From contig JAUWCP010000048.1 of assembly GCA_030609245.1 (NCBI GenBank), positions 1 to 12,517 of the forward strand: a DNA stretch of 12,517 bases. Direction: 5' to 3'. The DNA comes from Hyphomicrobium sp. Its GTDB lineage: Bacteria; Pseudomonadota; Alphaproteobacteria; Rhizobiales; Hyphomicrobiaceae. The translations under genes and the position numbers were made by a program. The notes beneath the pieces were generated by a model, which did not search any database, was not told where the DNA came from, and was given only the letters and a program-made list of their open reading frames with translations. Of the stretch, positions 6,019-12,517 are shown in pieces; position 1 is the stretch's first letter, and each line of letters starts with the position of its first letter.

Positions 6019-8817
6019 ATGGTTCGAATGTCCGATCGAGGTCTGAAATCATATTTGCGCCGCATCGGCTGGGGACCTGCGAGCCGCGAACCCATCGGCA
6101 AGGGTGTCCGCGACGCACCGCAGCCCACCTGGCACGCCATGATGGCCGAGCAGGCCGCCGGCCACCTCGCAGCTTCTAGAGAAGGTCTCTCGCATAAGGA
6201 AGCGGCGCTCCGTCTTACGCGTTATGGCCCCAACGTGCTTCCAGCGGCAGCGCGAAAGAGCGCACTGCGACGCTTTTTTGCTCAATTCGACAATGTCCTT
6301 ATTTACGTACTGTTAGGTTCGGCGGTGATTACCGCGCTGCTCGGCCACGGGATCGACACAGCCGTGATCCTGCTCGTGGTCCTACTCAACGCAATCATCG
6401 GCTACATCCAGGAAGGCCGCGCGGAGAAGGCGCTCGAGGCCATTAGCAAGATGATTAGCCCAAAGGCCTCCGTACTTCGCGAAGGCCACCGCCTCACCGT
6501 GAACGCGGCAGATCTTGTCCCAGGGGATCTGCTGATCTTAGAGCCGGGCGACCGCGTGAGCGCCGACGTCCGACTCATGAAAGCGCGCAACCTGCGTATC
6601 GACGAAGCCGCACTGACGGGCGAATCCGTTGCGGTCGATAAATCGACTGAGCCCGTTGCCGCGGACGCATTGCTCGGAGACCGAAACGCGATGGCCTACT
6701 CGGGAACGCTGGTTACGGCGGGACAGGGAACGGGCATCGTGGTGGCGACCGGAGTGGCGAGCGAACTCGGCCGCATCAGCCTGATGCTCGGCCGCGTCGA
6801 ACAATTGGTGACACCCCTCATCCGGCAGATGAATGTGTTTGCCAAGCAGCTGACAGTGGCGATCCTCGGACTGTGTGCGGCGACCGTGGCCTTCGCAGTG
6901 TTCGTCCGCAGCTACACGCTGGGTGATGCATTCATGGCGGCGGTCGGCATGGCGGTGGCGGCGATCCCCGAAGGGCTACCGGCGGTCATGACCATCACGC
7001 TGGCGATCGGCGTGCAGCGCATGGCTTTGCGTAACGCCATCATTCGGCGGCTGCCCGCCGTGGAGACTTTGGGTTCAGTCTCGGTCATCTGTTCCGACAA
7101 AACCGGCACGCTGACGAAGAACGAAATGACGGTCCGCGTCGCCGTGCTCGCTGAGGCCACCTATAATGTCGGCGGCGTCGGATATGCTCCCAAAGGCGGC
7201 TTCAGCATTGCCGGCCGTGACGTCGATCCGGCGAGTGAACCGGCCCTCATGCGGCTCGCGCTGGCCGCGCTCTTGTGTAACGAGGCGAGTCTGCGCCACC
7301 GCGACGGCGTTTGGAGTGTAGCAGGCGACCCCATGGAAGGGGCGCTCGTCGCTTTTGCGGTAAAGGCCGGTCACGACCCTGACGCCATGCGCAAGCAGAG
7401 AGCGCGTCTCGACGAAATCCCTTTCGAGGCACAAAATCGATACATGGCGACGCTGCATCGCAGCGGCGAGGATGGCACCTTGATCGTCCTGAAGGGCGCG
7501 CCAGAGCGCGTCCTGGAGATGTGTGATCGCCAAGCCGGGCGAACCGGGGACACGCCAATTGATCGGCGGTATTGGAACGGCACTATCGACCAGCTTGCCA
7601 GCGAAGGGCACCGCGTTGTTGCGCTTGCCATGAAGTCCATGCCGGCTGGAACCACGGAGCTGGACTTTGCAGATGTGCACAATGATAACGGCCTGGTCCT
7701 GCTTGGGATCGTTGGGCTCATCGATCCGCCACGTGAAGAGGCGATCGCGGCTGTTCGCGAATGCGGCAACGCAGGTATCCGCGTCAAAATGATCACCGGA
7801 GACCATCGGGCGACGGCACAGGCCATTGCTCGTCAGCTTGGCCTTGTGAAAGCTGATAGCGTCGCCACCGGCCATAGCCTCGATAAGCTAGACGCGCAGT
7901 CCCTGGGCCGCATCGCTCGTGTGACGACTGTTTTTGCGCGCACTAGTCCTTTGAACAAGCTCCAGCTTGTCGAAGCCCTGCAAGCCGACGGAAACGTGGT
8001 CGCCATGACCGGCGACGGTGTCAATGACGCGCCTGCCTTGAAGCGCGCCGATATCGGGGTGGCCATGGGGGAGAAAGGCACCGAGGTTGCCAAGGAAGCC
8101 GCCGACATGTTGCTGGCCGATGACAATTTCGCATCGATTGTGGCGGCGGTACGCGAGGGGCGCATCGTCTATGACAATCTCATAAAAGTCATCGCCTGGA
8201 CCTTGCCGACCAGCTTAGGAGAGACGTTGATCATTGCGGCCGCCATCCTGCTCGGATGGACGCTGCCCGTCACGCCGGTGCAAATCCTTTGGATCAATAC
8301 CGTGACCGTCGGGGCGTTGGGCTTGGTTCTGGCTTTTGAGCCGGCGGAAGCCGACGTCATGCGCCGTCCACCTCGTATCGCGCGCGATCCACTGCTCTCG
8401 GGCTTCCTCATCTGGCGCATCGTGCTCGTGTCGATCCTGTTTGCGATCATCGCCTTCGCCATATTCGGCTGGGCGGAGCAAAACGGCCGCTCGGACCCGG
8501 AAGCGCGAACCATCGTCGTCAACACAATTGTCGTTATGGAGGTCTTCTATCTCTTTAGCGTACGCTATCTGCGCATGACCTCACTTACGCTTGAAGGATT
8601 GTTCGGCACGCGGGCGGTTTTGCTGGGCGTCGCCAGTATCATTGTCCTGCAACTGGCATTTACGTACACGCCAGTGATGCGCACACTCTTCGATACGAGG
8701 CCGATGACGCTGGTGGACGGCTTTCTCGTTCTTGGGGCAGGACTGCTCCTCTTCGTCGTGCTTGAGATCGAAAAACTGCTTCGCCGGTACGCGATAGCCC
8801 TCTTTGCAAGATCCTAA
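6019..8817 (+). CDS. Type II (P2) cation-transporting P-type ATPase
   Basis: A full-length 932-residue ATP-driven cation pump of the inner membrane. In order: N-terminal cation ATPase domain (WHAMMAEQ to RYGPNVLP), M1-M2, actuator domain with TGES at 200-203, M3-M4 with AAIPEGLP (Glu 318), phosphorylated Asp 360 in DKTGTLT, nucleotide domain with KGAPE at 492-496, hinge TGDGVNDAP at 664, then M5-M10. Of the calcium-site residues known from SERCA, the M4 Glu, M5 Glu (LGET, 735) and M6 Asn (760) are kept. The M6 Asp is Val 764 and the M5 Asn is Ser. This resembles the bacterial CtpF-like branch, so the ion (Ca, Na, K or other) is uncertain. The start is uncertain: ATG 6019, ATG 6028 and TTG 5980 all lack a good ribosome site, but the family's Trp-His lies at residues 38-39, so the start is upstream of that. 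It is monocistronic here. Confidence 0.93.
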   Translation: MVRMSDRGLKSYLRRIGWGPASREPIGKGVRDAPQPTWHAMMAEQAAGHLAASREGLSHKEAALRLTRYGPNVLPAAARKSALRRFFAQFDNVLIYVLLGSAVITALLGHGIDTAVILLVVLLNAIIGYIQEGRAEKALEAISKMISPKASVLREGHRLTVNAADLVPGDLLILEPGDRVSADVRLMKARNLRIDEAALTGESVAVDKSTEPVAADALLGDRNAMAYSGTLVTAGQGTGIVVATGVASELGRISLMLGRVEQLVTPLIRQMNVFAKQLTVAILGLCAATVAFAVFVRSYTLGDAFMAAVGMAVAAIPEGLPAVMTITLAIGVQRMALRNAIIRRLPAVETLGSVSVICSDKTGTLTKNEMTVRVAVLAEATYNVGGVGYAPKGGFSIAGRDVDPASEPALMRLALAALLCNEASLRHRDGVWSVAGDPMEGALVAFAVKAGHDPDAMRKQRARLDEIPFEAQNRYMATLHRSGEDGTLIVLKGAPERVLEMCDRQAGRTGDTPIDRRYWNGTIDQLASEGHRVVALAMKSMPAGTTELDFADVHNDNGLVLLGIVGLIDPPREEAIAAVRECGNAGIRVKMITGDHRATAQAIARQLGLVKADSVATGHSLDKLDAQSLGRIARVTTVFARTSPLNKLQLVEALQADGNVVAMTGDGVNDAPALKRADIGVAMGEKGTEVAKEAADMLLADDNFASIVAAVREGRIVYDNLIKVIAWTLPTSLGETLIIAAAILLGWTLPVTPVQILWINTVTVGALGLVLAFEPAEADVMRRPPRIARDPLLSGFLIWRIVLVSILFAIIAFAIFGWAEQNGRSDPEARTIVVNTIVVMEVFYLFSVRYLRMTSLTLEGLFGTRAVLLGVASIIVLQLAFTYTPVMRTLFDTRPMTLVDGFLVLGAGLLLFVVLEIEKLLRRYAIALFARS

Positions 8818-8822
8818 CTGAT

Positions 8823-8938
8823 CCGGCGAAACAGCAGAACAGTTCCACCGCCAGGTTCTTGTTGAAGACGTAGGTGAGCGTCGCAGCCGGAATGACCTCG
8901 GTGTCGATGTCTGCATCGACGCCGATCCAGATCAGCGA
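8823..8938 (-). pseudogene. OmpW-like outer membrane protein fragment
   Basis: On the minus strand one frame reads IGVDADIDTEVIPAATLTY followed by VFNKNLAVELFCCFAG. This has the pattern of the OmpW beta-barrel family, in which a V-x-x-x-x-x-(V/I)-P-x-x-x-x-TYF segment is followed by x-N-x-A-x-E-L. Only about 38 residues are recognisable. There is no start or signal peptide upstream, and similarity ends at FAG, just before the ATPase stop at 8817. Most of the barrel is missing, so this is a relic of a deleted gene if the resemblance is real. The remainder of the gap to 9091 shows no gene. Confidence 0.5.
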
Positions 8939-8958
8939 ACAACACGCACGAGTGTTGT
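8939..8958. repeat. Short inverted repeat between convergent genes
   Basis: ACAACAC (8939-8945) and GTGTTGT (8952-8958) form a seven-base stem with a six-base loop. It lies between the convergent ATPase and channel genes, where a bidirectional terminator would be expected, but neither strand has a T-run after it. Confidence 0.3.
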
Positions 8959-9091
8959 GTGGCGCGAGTGACGCTCTAGATCTTCGTAACGAAGCCGCAC
9001 GTGAAGCACGCCGGCTACGACTGACGCAGCTGCATCTCTCTACCAGTAGGTTTTGATTTGAACAGTTAGTTGAGCGAGCCCATATGAGCGA

Positions 9092-10639
9092 TTACTCGGC
9101 GGCCTCTGGATACCTTTTGCGCAGTGCGTCGAGGTATCTGTCCTGCAAGACTTCCGCTGAGTCGCCGAGTTTCAGATGGAGGTCACGCTGCGGGAACGGG
9201 ATCTCGATATTGTGCTGTCTCATTGCGCGATCAAGCGCCATATGCAGTTCGTGCAAGACCAGCAAGCGATGATTGGGCTGCGCCACGAATGCCCGGATCT
9301 CATAGTTTAGCGAACTGTCACCGAACTCGAGGAAGAATACGGTGGGTTGGGGCGCCTCAAGAACGAGTGGATTGGCCTTCACGGTCTCTAGTATGACCTT
9401 ATGAGCGAGGGCCGTATCAGAGCCATAAGCAATACCGATCTTGATCAGAATGCGAGTAACGGGCTCGGTTAGCGTCCAGTTCACCACCTTGTCCGTGATC
9501 AGAGACTTGTTGGGGACAAGGATCTCGTGGTTATTCCAGTCGGTGATTCTTGTTGCGCGAATCTGGATGCACGAAACCGTGCCGCTGAGATCCCCAATGG
9601 TCACCGTGTCGCCCACGCGCACGGGCCGCTCAAACAGGATGATCAACCCCGAGACGAAGTTCGCCACGATCTCTTGCAGACCAAATCCAACGCCGACGCC
9701 GAGTGCAGCGATAATCCACTGCATTTGCGACCAGTCGGCACCAATACGCTGGAAGGCGATAAAAAGACCAACAGCCACGATGAGGTACCGGCTGATGGCG
9801 GTGATGGCGTAGCGCGTTCCAGGCTCAATTGAGAGCCTCTGCAGGAACATAAACTCCAGAAGACCGGGCAAATTGCGCGCGGCGATGAACGTCAGAATGC
9901 CAATCGTGACGCCCACCAGCAAATTGGACAGCGTAACCGGTATGATCTTGGTTCCAGCATCCGTCGTGATCGTTTGTGTCCATAGCGCCATCTCATCGAG
10001 GATGCCGAGTGCCGGAAGCAATTGCTGCCAAACTAGCCATAGACCGGCTCCGAGACCTAGCAGAACAAGCATGCGCAAGAGTGTACGTGTCTGCTGGCTA
10101 ATTGATGCCACGTCGACATCGGAAACGTCCAGCATTCGCGGCGTAGCATCACCAGTCGCTTCGGATTCAGCTTGGGTGGCTGCAGCTGAACGCTCCTTCT
10201 TGCGCCGTTCCTGAGCGCGTAAGATTTCCAGACGCCGCCGAACCAGAAGAACTTGGCGCATAGCAACCGCGTACGCGATTAGTCCGAGGATCGCGATTGC
10301 CACCGACATTCCAAGCCGCCATTGCAAGTCAGAAGCACTGTCGTAGTAGCCCGACATGGCGAGTGCTGCGAGCGCAAGCGGCGCCGCACCGAGCAGAAAA
10401 TACCACGCGCCCCGCGTCAACCATAGTGCACCCTCCCGTGAGAGGCGTGCCGCAAACATGCCCCGGCGAGGACTCAGGACGCGGAAAGCAAATACAGCCA
10501 GTGCAATGGCGCAAATCAGAAACGTCAATCGACCGAGCCCGTCACGGTAGATCTGAGACTTGCTAACCTCAATCATCCCAATAAGAAATGATGCCGGCAC
10601 AGCGACGAGCATTAGCCTACGCAGATTGCGTATGAGCAT
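9092..10639 (-). CDS. MscK/MscM-family mechanosensitive channel, C-terminal half (pore and cytoplasmic domain)
   Basis: A 515-residue frame from ATG 10639. It holds about eight membrane segments; the last is the MscS-type pore helix, WIIAALGVGVGFGLQEIVANFVSG (start at 308, quoted in part: GVGVGFGLQEIVANF), then ILFERPVRVGDTVTIGDLSGTV, the beta domain with RATRITDWNNHEILVPNKSLI, and the alpha/beta cytoplasmic vestibule ending near 480 (NIEIPFPQRDLHLK). A charged linker at 138-165 separates the fourth and fifth segments. The channel opens under membrane tension to release solutes in osmotic downshock. The frame is the direct in-frame continuation of the gene upstream, separated by one TAG plus six codons (SERACA). 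The ATG has no good ribosome site, so independent translation would depend on re-initiation or read-through. The three segments before the TAG plus these eight give the 11 expected for MscK. Confidence 0.9.
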   Translation of the reverse strand: MLIRNLRRLMLVAVPASFLIGMIEVSKSQIYRDGLGRLTFLICAIALAVFAFRVLSPRRGMFAARLSREGALWLTRGAWYFLLGAAPLALAALAMSGYYDSASDLQWRLGMSVAIAILGLIAYAVAMRQVLLVRRRLEILRAQERRKKERSAAATQAESEATGDATPRMLDVSDVDVASISQQTRTLLRMLVLLGLGAGLWLVWQQLLPALGILDEMALWTQTITTDAGTKIIPVTLSNLLVGVTIGILTFIAARNLPGLLEFMFLQRLSIEPGTRYAITAISRYLIVAVGLFIAFQRIGADWSQMQWIIAALGVGVGFGLQEIVANFVSGLIILFERPVRVGDTVTIGDLSGTVSCIQIRATRITDWNNHEILVPNKSLITDKVVNWTLTEPVTRILIKIGIAYGSDTALAHKVILETVKANPLVLEAPQPTVFFLEFGDSSLNYEIRAFVAQPNHRLLVLHELHMALDRAMRQHNIEIPFPQRDLHLKLGDSAEVLQDRYLDALRKRYPEAAE

Positions 10640-10657
10640 CGCGCACGCACGCTCGCT

Positions 10658-10660
10658 CTA
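10658..10660 (-). other. In-frame amber codon splitting the mscK-like gene
   Basis: The frame reads CLPRGLFRAHFD, TAG, SERACAMLIRNLRRL. From memory, relatives have a HFxW-(S/P)-E-R-A-like stretch here, so TAG stands where TGG (Trp) would be. One base change explains it. Both sides are open in the same frame with family-like residues directly up to the stop on each side. Confidence 0.75.
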
Positions 10661-12517
10661 ATCGAAGTGCGCGCGAAAAAGGCCACGTGGCAAACACAGA
10701 AGCTGGAGAAAACGGAAAGCGAAGACGATGATCGATGCCGTAACAAGGCCGTTACCGACCGACATCGCAAACTCGGAGGCTTCAGGCGGCCGCGCCAAAA
10801 GCCAACCCACGTATCCTGTTAGAACGGGCAACGGCAACGCGAGGAATACGGTGATCAGCAGTGCCTGTGGCGTCGCTAAGAAGTTGTCTGTCGATATCCT
10901 GCCGACTGAATCGGCAATTTGATCGAGTTGCTGCCGCAGTTTTTTTCGACTGGCCCAAAGGAACCCGCATAAGACAAGGATCAAGCTGCTTGGAACTGCA
11001 GAGTCAGAGATGCGGCGCCCCAGCGATATGCCAGTACGCTTCCAGCTCTCGCTGTCAGTCATCCAACTGAGGGTCGCTGCAATCTGTTCAAACCATGGCC
11101 ACCCCAGCGGCGCCGAACTTGGCAGCCATAGAAGCCTGCTGTTCAGCAACGAACTGAGCTGCTCCGTTTGGCTCAACAGCTCGCGCTGCGCGCCACTGAG
11201 TTCGGCCAGCTGTTCAATGCGCAGTGCGTACGCCTCGCTCAACCGGTTCAGCGCATCGCGCCTCGCCTTCATGAGCGTCTTCAGCGTCGGCACTAAATCC
11301 GCCCGGCGGCCTTTCGGTCCGAGAACCTCGTTGGTGAGAAAGCGTTCAGCAGCACGTTCAGGATCAGCAAGAGCGCGTCGTCCTTGATCGACGTTCAACC
11401 GCTTCAGACGCGCATCGACAATGGCCGCGTCACGCTCGAAAATCTCTGTGCGCAAAGCCGCGATTGGCGGAAGCTGGGCGCGCATCACGCGCAGGTACTC
11501 TCCGAGTTCCCCACCAACGCTTCCAATTTCGAGGATCTGCTGCGCGGCCGCCAGGCTATCTTTGACGCGCGCAATTTCGGCATTGACGCCGGTCAGCGTC
11601 GATTGCGCCTCTTCAATCGATCTCGTGACGTCAGCCTGCTTCTGATGCAGGGTGGACGATGTCTTGGCGTAATCCTCTAAAATGGGGTTCTGTCCAGACA
11701 ACTGACGCGTAACGCTGTCTGCTTGAGCCTGTTTCTGCAACGCATCGCTCTTGCGCAACTCGTTGATGCGCGCTTCTAGTACAGGAACCTGCTCCTGGCG
11801 GATGTCTCGCTTCGCGGCTGCCAAATCGCGGCTTGCAGCGGCGCGTGCTTCTCGCGCCGGAAGACTGATCAGCTCTTGCTCTAAAAGATTGACTTTGGCG
11901 GAGACGGCCAGTCGCTCTGCGACGATCGACGCGCGGCTTGCGTCTGCGACAAGCGAGGACTCTTGAGAATTGCCTGACGAGGCGCGAATCTTCACGAGTT
12001 GATCGAGTTTTTTCTTTTCAGCCGTTTGCTCATTGCGCGCAGCCGTCGGTCTGGATGCGATCTCACGCAACGTTGTCTGAAGCTGATCGAGCTCGGTCTT
12101 GAGCTTCGCAATCTCGCCTTCTGTAGTGTTGAGCTGCTGCTCAACATCACCTAGAGGCAATCGCGCAATGGACTTGCTGAGCCTTGTAACGTTTCCTTCA
12201 GTCGAAGCGAGTACCGCAGCCAATTGCTTCTTTACCTCGGCGGTTCGCTTCGGCGACTCTTTGATCGCATCTTGAAATCTAGCGGCAGCAGAACTGTTTG
12301 CCGCTGCTGCTTCCAGTTGGCTGAGCGCTTTGCGATATAGCGCCAGCGCCGGATCGCGCAACGCCGCATCCAGGTCCTTGCGCGCTTCTATCTCGTCAAT
12401 CTTGGATTTGATCCGCGACGCCGTCAGATCCGGAGTCGCCGAGATCGCAGCGGTGTCAATTTCAGATCCCGGGAGCGTCTGTGCCTGCGTCCCACTCGCA
12501 AAAATGAGTAACGCAAG
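10658..12517 (-). CDS. MscK/MscM-family mechanosensitive channel, N-terminal half (periplasmic coiled-coil domain), 5' end missing
   Basis: The frame runs off the right edge; 619 residues are visible. The first visible residues, LALLIFASGTQAQTLPG, are the core and cleavage site of a signal peptide, so only about 10 residues are missing. Then comes a long helical, heptad-rich periplasmic region (roughly 30 to 470) typical of the MscS_porin domain, rich in Ala, Glu, Lys, Arg and Gln. The motif SRLLWLPSSAPLG follows, then three membrane segments (SLILVLCGFLWAS; ALLITVFLALPLPVLTGYVG; GLVTASIIVFAFRFLQLL) and CLPRGLFRAHFD before TAG. In MscK this part senses or modulates gating. Alone it lacks the pore. 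It is upstream of, and in the same frame as, the C-terminal half, so the pair is one ancestral gene of about 1,150 codons, close to E. coli MscK (1,120). Gene or pseudogene status depends on whether the TAG is real or read through. Confidence 0.88.
   Translation of the reverse strand, partial: LALLIFASGTQAQTLPGSEIDTAAISATPDLTASRIKSKIDEIEARKDLDAALRDPALALYRKALSQLEAAAANSSAAARFQDAIKESPKRTAEVKKQLAAVLASTEGNVTRLSKSIARLPLGDVEQQLNTTEGEIAKLKTELDQLQTTLREIASRPTAARNEQTAEKKKLDQLVKIRASSGNSQESSLVADASRASIVAERLAVSAKVNLLEQELISLPAREARAAASRDLAAAKRDIRQEQVPVLEARINELRKSDALQKQAQADSVTRQLSGQNPILEDYAKTSSTLHQKQADVTRSIEEAQSTLTGVNAEIARVKDSLAAAQQILEIGSVGGELGEYLRVMRAQLPPIAALRTEIFERDAAIVDARLKRLNVDQGRRALADPERAAERFLTNEVLGPKGRRADLVPTLKTLMKARRDALNRLSEAYALRIEQLAELSGAQRELLSQTEQLSSLLNSRLLWLPSSAPLGWPWFEQIAATLSWMTDSESWKRTGISLGRRISDSAVPSSLILVLCGFLWASRKKLRQQLDQIADSVGRISTDNFLATPQALLITVFLALPLPVLTGYVGWLLARPPEASEFAMSVGNGLVTASIIVFAFRFLQLLCLPRGLFRAHFD

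Noticed and set aside
8874..9056. 60-codon open frame on the plus strand
   Set aside because: It is antisense to the OmpW-like fragment, and its composition and lack of ribosome site suggest chance.
9092..12517. Two separate channel genes (one MscS protein and one coiled-coil protein) rather than one split gene
   Set aside because: Both halves are in the same frame, residues continue naturally across the stop, and the second half's start has no ribosome site, so one ancestral gene is the simpler reading.

Overview
The window looks like chromosomal DNA from an alphaproteobacterium, probably of the order Hyphomicrobiales. This is an inference from moderately high GC, from family resemblances (DUF2950/DUF3300 pair, OmpW-like fragment, MscK-type channel) and from TTGA-N6-(T/G)CAA sites of the FixK/FNR kind. 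No rRNA, tRNA, CRISPR array, transposase or phage gene is visible. Most of the window is an envelope and ion-homeostasis region.

Layout. (1) 1-1063, plus strand: two tandem HxlR-type winged-helix regulators. The first is cut by the window edge; the second has an unusually long C-terminus. (2) 1072-4218, minus strand: a likely operon in the order DUF3300 exported protein (with a strongly basic repetitive tail), DUF2950 exported protein, and a YugP-type membrane zinc metallopeptidase. (3) 4452-5298, minus strand: two small membrane proteins of 122 and 44 residues, the second found only by reading short frames. (4) 5299-6018: about 720 bases with no convincing gene, containing a FixK-like site ahead of the next gene. 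(5) 6019-8817, plus strand: a complete type II (P2) cation P-type ATPase. (6) 8823-8938, minus strand: a short OmpW-like fragment, probably a gene relic. (7) 9092-12517, minus strand: a large MscK/MscM-family mechanosensitive channel gene running off the right edge. It is interrupted by one in-frame TAG codon at a position where relatives, from memory, carry tryptophan.

How the genes may work together. The DUF3300, DUF2950 and peptidase products should act at or beyond the inner membrane. The ATPase moves cations and the MscK-like channel relieves osmotic pressure. Three sites fitting the FixK2/FNR-type consensus lie around the envelope operon and upstream of the ATPase, which suggests low-oxygen control; this is a hypothesis. 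The best candidate for something undescribed is the DUF3300-DUF2950-peptidase operon with its small membrane-protein neighbours. The clearest sequence anomaly is the amber codon splitting the channel gene.
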